NCBI GenBank assembly: GCA_017942025.1
Contig: JAGAVH010000079.1
Coordinates: 1 to 52,933 of the forward strand
Direction of reading: 5' to 3'
DNA length: 52,933 nt
From: Ruminiclostridium sp.
Lineage (GTDB): Bacteria > Bacillota > Clostridia > Oscillospirales > Ruminococcaceae
Shown: in pieces, positions 16,801-24,885 of the stretch
Position numbering within the stretch: position 1 is the stretch's first letter
How the letters are laid out: every line of letters starts with the position of its first letter
Position numbers and translations under genes: made by a program
The notes under the pieces: model-generated
Database searches by the model: none
Seen by the model: only the letters and a program-made list of their open reading frames with translations
What the model was told of the DNA's origin: nothing

Positions 16801-18897
16801 TTATTTTTCTGTGCTTTCCTCTTCGGCTGGTCTTATATAACCGCAACCCTCAGCCGCACAGTAAACCTGTCCTGCCTTGCCTGCCTTCTTGAAGAGAGTC
16901 TTTCCGCAATCGGGACATATATCGGCAATAGGTGTATCCCAGGTCATATAATTGCAATCCTTATAATTTTCGCAACCGAAGAAAGGCTTACCCTTCTTTG
17001 ACTTTTTCGAAAGCATCTTACCGCCGCAGTTGGGGCAGGTGCCGCTAGCCTCGTTTACGATACGCTTTGTGTTCTTGCACTCGGGGAAGCCTGAGCAACC
17101 GAGGAACTTGCCATAGGGTCCGATTTTTATTACCATATTCTTGCCGCAAAGCTCGCATATAACGTCGGTAGGCTCGTCGGGTATCTTTACTCTCTTGCCT
17201 TCCATATCGGTTTCTGCCTTGTCGAGCATCTTATCAAAGTCACCATAGAACTTCTGGAGTATCGCTACCCAGTCTGCACTGCCCTCTTCAATCTTATCGA
17301 GATTGTTTTCCATCTTTGCGGTAAACTTTGTGTCTACTATCTGCTCAAAATGGTCTGCCATAAGCTCAGTTATAGCTATACCGAGTGTGGTAGGCTTTAA
17401 CTGCTTTGCTTCTCTTTCAACATAATGTCTGTCTAAAATAGTAGCAATGGTAGGCGCATAGGTAGAAGGTCTGCCTATTCCGTTTTCCTCAAAGGTCTTG
17501 ATAAGACTTGCTTCTGTATATCTCGGTGGTGGCTGAGTAAAGTGCTGATTACCCGAAAGCTCCTTAACTTTAAGCTTTTCGCCTGCTGTGAGCTTAGGTA
17601 ATGCGCCGCCCTCATCATCGTCTGTATCCTTACTCTCTTCGTAAAGAGCTGTAAAGCCGTCAAACTTTACTGTATATCCGTTTGCCTTGAACAGACAACC
17701 GTTGCAGATTATATCAACGGACTTTGTATCAAGCACGGCATTTTCCATCTGGCTTGCCATAAAGCGCTCCCAGATGAGCTTATAGAGCTTATACTGGTCG
17801 CTGGTAAGAGTAGGCTTTGCCATAGCGGGAGTTACTGTTATTATAGAAGGACGGATAGCTTCGTGAGCGTCCTGAGCACTGCTCTTTGCCTTGTAGTTTC
17901 TGGGCTTTGCAGGGAGATAATCCTTGCCGTAGGTTTCTTCAATCAGCTTTGCCGCTGCCGCCTTTGCCTCATCAGATATACGAAGGCTGTCGGTTCTCAT
18001 ATAGGTGATAAGACCTACTGCGCCCATTCCTTCTACTTCAACACCTTCGTACAGCTCCTGAGCTGCCTTCATAGTACGGCGTGAGTTGAAGGAGAGCTTT
18101 CTTGAAGCCTCCTGCTGTAGTGTCGATGTTGTAAAGGGCGGTGCAGGTGTCTTTTTTCTGCTGGAGTTCTTAATCTTATCTATGAAAAATTCGCCATTTT
18201 CAAGTCTTGCAAGGATCTTATCGGTTTCTTCCTTTGTCGAGGGCTTGAACTTTTCGCCGTCAACCTCTGTAAGCTTTGCAGGGAAAGCCTTCTTGCTGGA
18301 GGCAGATAACAGCTTTGCGTCTATAGTCCAGTATTCCTGGGGATCAAACTGTTCGATTTCCTTTTCTCTGTCAACAATCAGCTTTACCGCTACAGACTGT
18401 ACTCTGCCTGCAGAAAGTCCTTTTCTTACCTTTTTCCATAAGAACGGGCTTAATTTGTAGCCTACTATTCTGTCGAGAATTCTTCTTGCCTGCTGAGCAT
18501 TGATAAGGTCCATATCAAGAGTACGGGGATTCTTCATACCCGTTTCAATACCGCTCTTTGTAATCTCGCTGAAGGTTACTCTTACAGGCTCTGTATCCTT
18601 TATGCCGAGAATGTACGCCAGATGCCAGGATATAGCCTCGCCCTCTCTATCAGGGTCGGTTGCGAGATATACTACATCCGCTTTTTTAGCATCCTTTTTA
18701 AGCTCCTTGATTAAATTAGCCTTGTCCTTTTTATTTTCGTACTGGGGCTGAAAGCCGTTTTCCACGTCAACGCCGAGCTTTGACTTAGGCAGATCCCTTA
18801 CGTGACCTGCTGAGGCTACCACCACATAGTCCTTGCCTAAAAATTTTCCTATAGTCTTAGCCTTGTGAGGCGACTCCACTATAACAAGATTTGACAT
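16801..18897 (-). CDS. topA: DNA topoisomerase I
   Basis: Type IA topoisomerase that relaxes negative supercoils. The 698-residue protein has the TOPRIM domain (MSNLVIVESPHKAKTIGKFLG, ATDPDREGEAISWHLA), the RILDRIVGYKLSPFLWKKV motif, the active-site region GLITYMRTDSLRIS with the catalytic tyrosine, and FxENGIGRPSTYAPTI. Three C4 zinc-ribbon repeats follow (CELCGKNM, CPNCGGKM, CPDCGKTL). AAAGGAATTG precedes ATG 18897. Confidence 0.97.
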   Translation of the reverse strand: MSNLVIVESPHKAKTIGKFLGKDYVVVASAGHVRDLPKSKLGVDVENGFQPQYENKKDKANLIKELKKDAKKADVVYLATDPDREGEAISWHLAYILGIKDTEPVRVTFSEITKSGIETGMKNPRTLDMDLINAQQARRILDRIVGYKLSPFLWKKVRKGLSAGRVQSVAVKLIVDREKEIEQFDPQEYWTIDAKLLSASSKKAFPAKLTEVDGEKFKPSTKEETDKILARLENGEFFIDKIKNSSRKKTPAPPFTTSTLQQEASRKLSFNSRRTMKAAQELYEGVEVEGMGAVGLITYMRTDSLRISDEAKAAAAKLIEETYGKDYLPAKPRNYKAKSSAQDAHEAIRPSIITVTPAMAKPTLTSDQYKLYKLIWERFMASQMENAVLDTKSVDIICNGCLFKANGYTVKFDGFTALYEESKDTDDDEGGALPKLTAGEKLKVKELSGNQHFTQPPPRYTEASLIKTFEENGIGRPSTYAPTIATILDRHYVEREAKQLKPTTLGIAITELMADHFEQIVDTKFTAKMENNLDKIEEGSADWVAILQKFYGDFDKMLDKAETDMEGKRVKIPDEPTDVICELCGKNMVIKIGPYGKFLGCSGFPECKNTKRIVNEASGTCPNCGGKMLSKKSKKGKPFFGCENYKDCNYMTWDTPIADICPDCGKTLFKKAGKAGQVYCAAEGCGYIRPAEEESTEK

Positions 18898-18961
18898 ACT
18901 GCTGACAATTCCTTTCCTGTTCTCTTTTTATCTTAATATAATATTTTCTTTTTACTACACA

Positions 18962-19753
18962 TTAAACATTTCTGCTTTTACTTATTTCCCAGGCGATTAT
19001 GGACGCCGCCACAGAAGCGTTGAGGCTTTCTGCACTGTCCATAGGGATGTAAAGGGATTTATCACAGAGTGCGGCGGTTTTTTCTGTAACACCGTTACCC
19101 TCGTTTCCTATTACTATTGCTGTTTTTGCGGTAAGCTTTTCTTCGCCAAGCTTTCTCGCATCCTTATCAAGGAGCGCCGCATAGACGGTAAAATTACCTT
19201 CCTGAAGAAGCTTTATTGCTTCTTCCGTTTCGGAAAAATATACAGGAACTCTGAAAAGCGAACCCATAGTACTCCTCACCGTTTTCGGTGAAAAGGGGTC
19301 GGCACAGTCCTTTGTCATAATTATTCCGTCTATTCTGAAAGCGTCACAGCTTCTTATAATAGTACCCACATTGCCCATATCCTGAAGATTTTCAAGTATC
19401 AGAAAATTTGCGCTACTATTTATTGTACTTAAATTCAGAATTTTGTCAAGTGACTTTACTATAATAAATATTCCCTGAGGAGATTTTGTATCAGAAATAT
19501 ACTCTGCAATATCCTCCGTTATGGTTATTATACTGCACCTTTCTTCTAAAAGAGATACCACCTCAGGATATTTTTTTACGGCATTTTGTGTTACAAAAGC
19601 ATTTTTACCAAGTTCAGCACCTGATTTTACCGCCTCCTCGCAAAGCTTACTGCCCTCTACCGGGAAAAAGCCCGACTCTCTGCGGCTTTTTCTGTCCGTC
19701 ATAAGACTGCGGTATTCTTTTATAAGGGGATTTTTTCTTGATGATATTTCCAT
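18962..19753 (-). CDS. SpoU-family RNA 2'-O-methyltransferase
   Basis: A 263-residue SPOUT methyltransferase of the TrmH/RlmB group. An N-terminal substrate-binding domain (NPLIKEYRSL) is followed by the trefoil-knot domain with LENLQDMGNVGTIIRSCDAFRIDGIIM, VIGNEGNGV and IPMDSAESLNASVAASIIAWEI, the three SpoU motifs. It methylates a ribose in rRNA or tRNA; the site is unknown. TAAGGAG precedes the ATG. It lies divergent from the gene at 19863 and 64 bases upstream of topA. Confidence 0.93.
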   Translation of the reverse strand: MEISSRKNPLIKEYRSLMTDRKSRRESGFFPVEGSKLCEEAVKSGAELGKNAFVTQNAVKKYPEVVSLLEERCSIITITEDIAEYISDTKSPQGIFIIVKSLDKILNLSTINSSANFLILENLQDMGNVGTIIRSCDAFRIDGIIMTKDCADPFSPKTVRSTMGSLFRVPVYFSETEEAIKLLQEGNFTVYAALLDKDARKLGEEKLTAKTAIVIGNEGNGVTEKTAALCDKSLYIPMDSAESLNASVAASIIAWEISKSRNV

Positions 19754-19804
19754 ATCTGCTCCTTAATACTTTATTTACATATATGTTGTATCATTCTTAC
19801 TGCC

Positions 19805-19833
19805 TTGACTTTTTTCTTATCATATGTTAAAAT
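19805..19833 (+). promoter_or_regulatory. Promoter of the 19863 membrane protein gene
   Basis: TTGACT (19805-19810), a 17-base spacer and TAAAAT (19828-19833). Transcription would begin near 19840, which lies after the ATG at 19824 and therefore excludes that start codon for the gene. Confidence 0.75.
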
Positions 19834-19862
19834 TCTTCTATCGGCTGAAAGGAATGATAAAA

Positions 19863-20768
19863 ATGATATTTTCAGAACTCAAATCCATCTGCGACGCTAC
19901 AGGGCTTTCCTATGACGATGAAACAGGCATTCTGTCAGGAACAAAGCACGGTATAGAAGTCGCAGTTTTCGATAACAAGGCACAGCGCAGATTTGATATA
20001 ATCTGCGGTGCAACCATCCGCGACGAACAAATAAGTAAGGTAACAGCCTTTACAGAAAGTTTTCCTAAAAAAACTCTTCTCGGCATCGAAAATGCCGATG
20101 GATGCGTTAAAGTATATTGCAAGGCATATAATCTTATGCAGGAAAATCTGCCATTGCTGATAAATTTCTTAGAAAAGCTTACTGACTTTGTAAGCAAACA
20201 TAAAAGAACTGTTACTGACCTTACTACTGAGGATATAGCAAAGCTCAGCACCTTTGCCGTCATCAGAAAGGGCACCCCGAAAAAGCAATCGGCAAAGTCT
20301 GACGATAAGGCGCCGCTTGACCATCGTGCCACGGTAAAGGGAATCCTTGGCGGACTGCTCGGAACTCTTCTGGGTAGCAGTATCTTTGTGGTTTTTATTA
20401 TGATGTCGGATATCCTGAGCTGGATAGGGGCTGTTGTTATGGCAGCGGCGGTAATTTCTCTTTACACCGTATTTTCCCACAGGCTCAAAGCTGTTGACGC
20501 TGTAGCCAGCTCAATCATGGTACTTGCAGGCTGGTTCTTCTCCAACACCTTTGCTCTGCTCTTCAAGATATTCCTTCGCCAGCAGGAAGCGGGAGAAACG
20601 CTGAACCTCTTCGTCATAACAGACAATTTCAGTCACTATATAGCAAAGCACACCGAGCTTGCAGGCCTTTATATGAACAGTCTTCTTGTAACCTTTGTGT
20701 TTGCCGTAGCAGGCGCTATAGGAAGCTATCTGTTCTATTACAAGCACAACCAGAAGGATATGTACTAA
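19863..20768 (+). CDS. Membrane protein of unknown function
   Basis: A 301-residue protein I do not recognise. Residues 1-130 are soluble with no known motif. A basic linker (RKGTPKKQSAKSDDK) is followed by about five membrane segments in the C-terminal half, starting GILGGLLGTLLGSSIFVVFIM and ending in a short basic tail. ATG 19863 is chosen because GAAAGGA lies 9 bases before it and the promoter places the transcript start after the earlier ATG at 19824. It is a single-gene unit, flanked by a divergent methyltransferase and, downstream, by tandem repeats and a terminator. Confidence 0.78.
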   Translation: MIFSELKSICDATGLSYDDETGILSGTKHGIEVAVFDNKAQRRFDIICGATIRDEQISKVTAFTESFPKKTLLGIENADGCVKVYCKAYNLMQENLPLLINFLEKLTDFVSKHKRTVTDLTTEDIAKLSTFAVIRKGTPKKQSAKSDDKAPLDHRATVKGILGGLLGTLLGSSIFVVFIMMSDILSWIGAVVMAAAVISLYTVFSHRLKAVDAVASSIMVLAGWFFSNTFALLFKIFLRQQEAGETLNLFVITDNFSHYIAKHTELAGLYMNSLLVTFVFAVAGAIGSYLFYYKHNQKDMY

Positions 20769-20778
20769 GAGGCGTGCA

Positions 20779-21052
20779 GGCGTGCCGCCTGTGTCATTTC
20801 CTGCCTTTTATCAGATTGATTTTCGCCAAAGACTAGCAAAACGGCAGGTATTCAAGTTAGTTGTATTAAAGCACTAACAAGGCGTGCCGCCTGTGTCATT
20901 TCCTGCCTTTTATCAGATTGATTTTCGCCAAAGACTAGCAAAACGGCAGGCATTCAAGTTAGTTGTATTAAAGCACTAACAAGGCGTGCCGCCTGTGTCA
21001 TTTCCCGCCTTTTATCAGATTGATTTTCGCCAAAGTCTAGCAAAACGGCAGG
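20779..21052. repeat. Three tandem copies of a 102-bp intergenic repeat
   Basis: Units start at 20779, 20881 and 20983, each with GGCGTGCCGCCTGTG; the period is exactly 102 and the copies differ at only a few positions. The third is cut after about 70 bases. Each unit contains CCTGCCTTTT near its left and ACGGCAGG about 45 bases on, which can pair, so each copy can form a stem-loop. The array begins 10 bases after a stop codon and ends before the terminator at 21072. A related array is at 44976-45240. No open frame of note runs through it. Confidence 0.95.
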
Positions 21053-21071
21053 TAATATAAAATGTGTTATT

Positions 21072-21100
21072 GCACCTCTTTTACAGGGGGTGCTTTTTAT
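21072..21100 (+). terminator. Terminator after the repeat array
   Basis: GCACCTC pairs with GGGGTGC (one G-U) around an 8-base loop and is followed by TTTTTATTT. It ends rightward transcription of the 19863 gene through the repeats. Confidence 0.8.
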
Positions 21101-21126
21101 TTATCGACACTTGTGTATAAACTAAA

Positions 21127-21161
21127 TATAGAGAGACAACTTTTTTAATTGTCTCTCTATA
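21127..21161 (-). terminator. Terminator of the infC-rpmI-rplT operon
   Basis: A perfect 13-bp stem TATAGAGAGACAA/TTGTCTCTCTATA with a 9-base loop, 16 bases beyond the rplT stop codon on the minus strand. The tail beyond it is only moderately T-rich. Confidence 0.75.
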
Positions 21162-21177
21162 AGGCATATTTTTTAAA

Positions 21178-21531
21178 TTAAAGAGCTGCCTTTGCCTTTT
21201 CGCAAAGTGCTGTAAAGCCTTCGGGATCGCTGATAGCGATTTCGGAAAGCATCTTTCTGTTAAGAGCGATGTCAGCCTTCTTGAGACCGTTGATGAATGT
21301 AGAGTAGTTCATACCGTTCATCTTGCAAGCAGCAGAGATTCTTGTAATCCAGAGCTTTCTGAAATCTCTCTTCTTTAAGCGTCTGCTGATGTAAGCGTAC
21401 TGGCCGGACTTCCAAACAGCTTCCTTAGCTGTTTTGAAGAGTCTGCTCTTGCCGCCCCAGTAACCCTTTGCTAATTTTAATGTCTTATTTCTTCTCTTAC
21501 GAGTTGCTAATGCACCTTTAATACGAGCCAT
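21178..21531 (-). CDS. rplT: 50S ribosomal protein L20
   Basis: A 117-residue basic protein beginning [24 protein letters not shown], with [16 protein letters not shown] and [15 protein letters not shown], as in L20. L20 is essential for early 50S assembly and in Firmicutes represses its own operon by binding the infC leader. It is the last gene of infC-rpmI-rplT, 52 bases after rpmI. Confidence 0.98.
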   Translation of the reverse strand: MARIKGALATRKRRNKTLKLAKGYWGGKSRLFKTAKEAVWKSGQYAYISRRLKKRDFRKLWITRISAACKMNGMNYSTFINGLKKADIALNRKMLSEIAISDPEGFTALCEKAKAAL

Positions 21532-21583
21532 CTTTATTTTCCTCCTGTTTTTCTCTTGCGCTCATTATACCGCAGCTTTTATC

Positions 21584-21790
21584 TTATTTGTAAGGGATAA
21601 GCTTCTTTACTTCTGCTACATTTGTCTTATCGCAGTAGCCAGCCGCACGGTTGATACGCTTTCTCTTTGTAGCCTTCTGAGTTAATCTGTGACGACGGTT
21701 TGTCTTCTGATACTTGATCTTGCCGTTCTTGGAGATGTTGAAACGCTTCTTAGCGCCGCTGTGGGTTTTGATCTTGATTTTCTTTGCCAT
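21584..21790 (-). CDS. rpmI: 50S ribosomal protein L35
   Basis: A 68-residue very basic protein with KIKIKTHSGAKKRFNISKNGKIKY near the start and NRRHRLTQKATKRKR in the middle, typical of L35, and a few residues longer than usual. AAGGAGGA lies before ATG 21790. It is 23 bases after infC. Confidence 0.97.
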   Translation of the reverse strand: MAKKIKIKTHSGAKKRFNISKNGKIKYQKTNRRHRLTQKATKRKRINRAAGYCDKTNVAEVKKLIPYK

Positions 21791-21813
21791 TTTGGAGTCC
21801 TCCTTATTTAATT

Positions 21814-22371
21814 TCAGCTGTTGTCAGCTTCTTTTTTTGCCTTCTTTGTATTGCCCTGAGCCTTGGGGATAACAACTGCCATATAGTTCTTACCTTCGAG
21901 CTTTGCAGGCTTTTCGGTTGCGCCGTATTCAGCAACAGTTTCTAAGAATTTTGCCATCAGGTCTTCACATAAATTCATGTGTGAAAGCTCTCTCGCACGT
22001 CTGAAACGTACCTTTATTCTTACCTTATCGCCGTTCTTCAGAAACTTTATCGCCTGATTTGCCTTTGTGTTGAAGTCGTTGGTGTCGATATTGAGCGACA
22101 TCTGGATTTCCTTCACTTCAGCCTGCTTCTGATTCTTCTTCGCTTCCTTTTCCTTTTTGGACTGTTCGAAGCGATACTTGCCGTAATCCATTATACGACA
22201 AACGGGAGGATTGCCCTGAGGAGCAATCAGTACAAGGTCGAGATTAGCTTCAATAGCTATTTCAAGAGCCTGTGCAGAAGACATAATACCGAGCTGTTCG
22301 TTATCGTTGCCGATTACTCTTACTTCCTTCTCGTCTATCTCTTCATTGATGAGCTGTTCTTTTGTGCTGAT
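21814..22371 (-). CDS. infC: Translation initiation factor IF-3 (ATC start)
   Basis: IF-3 keeps subunits apart and checks the start codon. The N-domain begins STKEQLINEEIDEKEVRVIGNDNEQLGIM and the C-domain contains KEIQMSLNIDTNDFNTKANQAIKFL. An open frame extends to 22509, but that part lies over the leader hairpins. The best ribosome binding site AGGCGGTG (22385-22378) is 6 bases before an ATC codon at 22371-22369. infC is known to use rare starts (AUU, AUC, AUA) so that IF-3 limits its own synthesis. This gives 185 residues, the normal size. GTG at 22380 lies inside the binding site and is less likely. Confidence 0.9.
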   Translation of the reverse strand: MSTKEQLINEEIDEKEVRVIGNDNEQLGIMSSAQALEIAIEANLDLVLIAPQGNPPVCRIMDYGKYRFEQSKKEKEAKKNQKQAEVKEIQMSLNIDTNDFNTKANQAIKFLKNGDKVRIKVRFRRARELSHMNLCEDLMAKFLETVAEYGATEKPAKLEGKNYMAVVIPKAQGNTKKAKKEADNS

Positions 22372-22410
22372 ATTAAGCACCGCCTTTCTGAAAACAAAAA
22401 GTTTTGGTTT

Positions 22411-22582
22411 TATGCAAAACAAAAAGCGTGAAAAACTGCATATGCAGATTCTCTCACGCTGTACAAATATAACAGACGGATAACCGTCGGAAATTTCTGT
22501 AATTACCACATTGAACTGCCCTATGGCGTAAATGGGTGAGAGTGCTTCTCTGCTTTTGTTTTACAATTTAATTTACTGTATG
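22411..22582 (-). promoter_or_regulatory. infC leader with attenuator (L20-leader type)
   Basis: The leader is about 200 bases. On the minus strand a terminator-like hairpin has outer arms AGCGTGA/TCACGCT (22454-22460 and 22425-22431), an inner self-complementary CTGCATATGCAG, and then TTTTTGTTTTG. A small hairpin GACGG/CCGTC lies upstream of it. CTCTCAC at 22536-22542 is a perfect match to GTGAGAG at 22451-22457 in the left arm, so it could form an antiterminator. Known Firmicutes infC-rpmI-rplT leaders are attenuated by L20. Confidence 0.8.
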
Positions 22583-22611
22583 ATTATACTACATATTTTC
22601 GCAGTTGTCAA
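22583..22611 (-). promoter_or_regulatory. Promoter of infC-rpmI-rplT
   Basis: Minus strand TTGACA (22606-22611), 17-base spacer, TATAAT (22583-22588): perfect consensus. Transcription would begin about 205 bases before the infC start. Confidence 0.92.
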
Positions 22612-22637
22612 TAGGTATTTTGAAATTTTTTGATTTT

Positions 22638-23570
22638 TTATTCTTTTTTGCCCATTGCGTCAAAAATAAGGTTAGTGATTCCGCAAAGAAGAGCGGCTAT
22701 AGGATAAGCTATCCAGCATATCTTCCACATATTGAAGATAAGTCCGAGAATGAGAAAAATAATAGTTGCCACTATCATAATAATACCGCTGACAGCACCT
22801 GAAATCCTGTCATATTTTGAGGGAGTTTTTGTATATGCCTTGTTGTAGCTTTCAATATCGTATTTATAATACTGCATACCGCCGTATATGTATATGGGAG
22901 CCGCAACGGTAACACTCATCATAAAGAAGGAGGTAAGCCATATCGAAAACTGCTCGTAGAAGGGATCCGCTTCAGGCAGCATCATACTTCCTATTACAAG
23001 AGCGATAAGACCTACAAATACTATAACGGTGGGTATAGCTATATAAAGAGGGAATTTTCTCTTGAAGGCTTTTATTTCATCAGCCTTATAAAAGGGTGCG
23101 ATATAAGGGTTTTCCTTTGTAAAATTGCCGTGTCGGATGCCGCCTACTATAAATATAGCCGCACCTATAGCCACAAAGAGCAGAAATACTCCTATTGCAA
23201 TACCTGTCATAAAGGGTGACGTATACTTTTCCTCAGGTATACCAAACAATCCGAACATAAAGAGCATTGACGTAAGACCTGCAAGAACTGTGGCGGTACC
23301 TGCGCATATAGATTTTGTAAAGCTGTTTGCTTCCTTGTCATAGCCGGCGGTATCAGCTACAAAATCCTTCTCCGCATCACCCTTTATAAGAGTATCTACA
23401 GTACAGCCGAACATATCGCTTAAGGCTATCAGTTTATCCGTTTCGGGATATGCGGCGTCAGACTCCCATTTTGAAACAGTCTGACGAGATACGCCCATCA
23501 TATCCGCCAGGTTTTCCTGGGTAAGCTCCTTCTTTTTTCTGTAAACCTGAATATTTGTTCCAAGACTCAT
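22638..23570 (-). CDS. XRE-family regulator fused to a membrane domain
   Basis: A 310-residue protein. Residues 1-62 are a helix-turn-helix of the XRE/Cro type (IQVYRKKKELTQENLADMMGVSRQTVSKWESDAAYPETDKLIALSDMFGCTVDTLI). From about residue 80 there are five or six membrane segments with short loops. Such a fusion tethers a DNA-binding domain to the membrane and may sense membrane state or a transported ligand. ATG 23570 follows GAGGAAG. A palindrome overlaps its probable promoter (23629-23644), consistent with autoregulation. No target gene is evident nearby. Confidence 0.85.
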   Translation of the reverse strand: MSLGTNIQVYRKKKELTQENLADMMGVSRQTVSKWESDAAYPETDKLIALSDMFGCTVDTLIKGDAEKDFVADTAGYDKEANSFTKSICAGTATVLAGLTSMLFMFGLFGIPEEKYTSPFMTGIAIGVFLLFVAIGAAIFIVGGIRHGNFTKENPYIAPFYKADEIKAFKRKFPLYIAIPTVIVFVGLIALVIGSMMLPEADPFYEQFSIWLTSFFMMSVTVAAPIYIYGGMQYYKYDIESYNKAYTKTPSKYDRISGAVSGIIMIVATIIFLILGLIFNMWKICWIAYPIAALLCGITNLIFDAMGKKE

Positions 23571-23619
23571 TTTTTCTTCCTCTGCTTTCTTTTTCTTCAG
23601 GGGGTTGCCCTGTGACTAA

Positions 23620-23649
23620 AGAATACCATTTACACAGATGTAAAGTCTA
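23620..23649 (-). promoter_or_regulatory. Probable promoter and operator of the XRE gene
   Basis: On the minus strand TAGACT (23644-23649) and TATTCT (23620-23625), 18 apart, make a moderate promoter. A perfect palindrome with arms TTTACA/TGTAAA and a 4-base centre (23629-23644) fills the spacer. A repressor bound there would block polymerase, so the XRE protein itself is the natural candidate. Confidence 0.5.
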
Positions 23650-23747
23650 CAAATTCCTCGTTGCTTTTGAGTTTTTTATTGTAAACTTGCGGTTGCATTC
23701 CTTTTGCAGTGCGGGTTTGCGGCATTTTATAAAAGAGGAGTTTTTCA

Positions 23748-23782
23748 CGAAAAATTTACGCCGCATCATATCCGATACGGCG
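23748..23782 (-). terminator. Terminator after the glycosyltransferase/flippase operon
   Basis: On the minus strand CGCCGTATC pairs with GATGCGGCG (one G-U) around a 6-base loop, followed by TAAATTTTTCG. It begins 14 bases beyond the stop codon of the gene at 23797. Confidence 0.8.
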
Positions 23783-23796
23783 AAAATATGTAGTTT

Positions 23797-24885
23797 TTAT
23801 ATCACGTCGCCCTTGATGTCGTCAATATCAAGGTTGGTAAGCTGGTGGTCATCCTCGGGTGTACCCATCATTTTTCCGACAAAAAGCGACAGAATAAGTC
23901 CGACAATTATCGGGAAATAGAAGGTTAAAAACCTCCAGATGAAGGTCGAGAATGAAGTAAACTTGCCGAATATCTTTCCGAAGAAGGCGGCGTAGCTTCC
24001 CTCTGCCGCACCCATAGCGCCCGGAAGAGGCATAAAAGCGGAAATCATCAGAACGAACGCCTGGCAGGAAATTATTGTGAATAAATCCGTGCCTGACAGT
24101 CCGAAGCCGAGAAATATAACGTAGGAAATTGCAAAATAGATTGTAAGCTGAAGTATAGTATAAAGCACCATACGAACTATAAGTCCCGGCTTTGATTTTA
24201 TAAAGCAGAAATTATCGTGATAGTCCTCGATTATCTTATCTACCTGTTCTATCTTTTCATCAACGCATTCTTTAGTTTTAAGTATTCTTATCTTGCCAAG
24301 AAGTCTTATACCCCAGAAGGCGAGCTTTTTGACAGGCTTTTTAGTAAACGCCACCATTAAAAGCAGAACTATTACAACGGTATTTATAATAAAGCCGAAT
24401 ACTACAAGAGCCATCAGCGGTGCAAATTCAGCCGCAAACTGACCGAAACGCAGTATAAGTACGACAGCAGAATATACCGTCAGTACAAATTGATAAACTA
24501 TAAACTTACTGAGCAACGCCGTCATTGAGTGAGATACGGGAGTACCAAACTTTGCGAAATAATACACCTGCATCGGCTGACCGCCTGAAGAGGAGGGTGT
24601 AATGCAGTTGAAATACTGACCGAGCAACGCCACCACGAGAGTTTTCCAGAACTTCTGTTCAGGATGTATCGTTTTCAGCGCCGCATGAAGCCCTACCGCC
24701 TCTAAAAGCCAGTAAGCCACCATAAACAGTGCCGCTATCAGTAAAAAGCCTACGTTGAACTGTTGTATGGAATTTATAAGATTATCAACACCGTCGACAA
24801 ATACGATATACAGAACCATTACCAGAAAGGCAATACCGCATATGATAAGATTCAGCTTGTTTGAACTCTTCTTTTTTTCTTTCAT
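23797..24885 (-). CDS. UPF0104 / lysylphosphatidylglycerol synthase-type membrane protein
   Basis: A 362-residue protein with about eight membrane segments, of the flippase-like group that forms the membrane half of MprF. Family-type stretches are GQYFNCITPSSSGGQPMQVYYF (near residue 90) and SAFMPLPGAMGAAEGSYAAFFG (near 285). The catalytic aminoacyltransferase half of MprF is absent. It overlaps the upstream glycosyltransferase by 4 bases (ATGA), suggesting that it moves or helps place the glycolipid made by that enzyme. This is inference. Confidence 0.85.
   Translation of the reverse strand: MKEKKKSSNKLNLIICGIAFLVMVLYIVFVDGVDNLINSIQQFNVGFLLIAALFMVAYWLLEAVGLHAALKTIHPEQKFWKTLVVALLGQYFNCITPSSSGGQPMQVYYFAKFGTPVSHSMTALLSKFIVYQFVLTVYSAVVLILRFGQFAAEFAPLMALVVFGFIINTVVIVLLLMVAFTKKPVKKLAFWGIRLLGKIRILKTKECVDEKIEQVDKIIEDYHDNFCFIKSKPGLIVRMVLYTILQLTIYFAISYVIFLGFGLSGTDLFTIISCQAFVLMISAFMPLPGAMGAAEGSYAAFFGKIFGKFTSFSTFIWRFLTFYFPIIVGLILSLFVGKMMGTPEDDHQLTNLDIDDIKGDVI

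Noticed and set aside
20779-21052. CRISPR array
   Set aside because: The units are adjacent 102-bp copies with no unique spacers between short repeats, and no cas genes are present.
22372-22509. 46-codon N-terminal extension of infC
   Set aside because: Covers the attenuator hairpins of the leader and has no similarity to IF-3.
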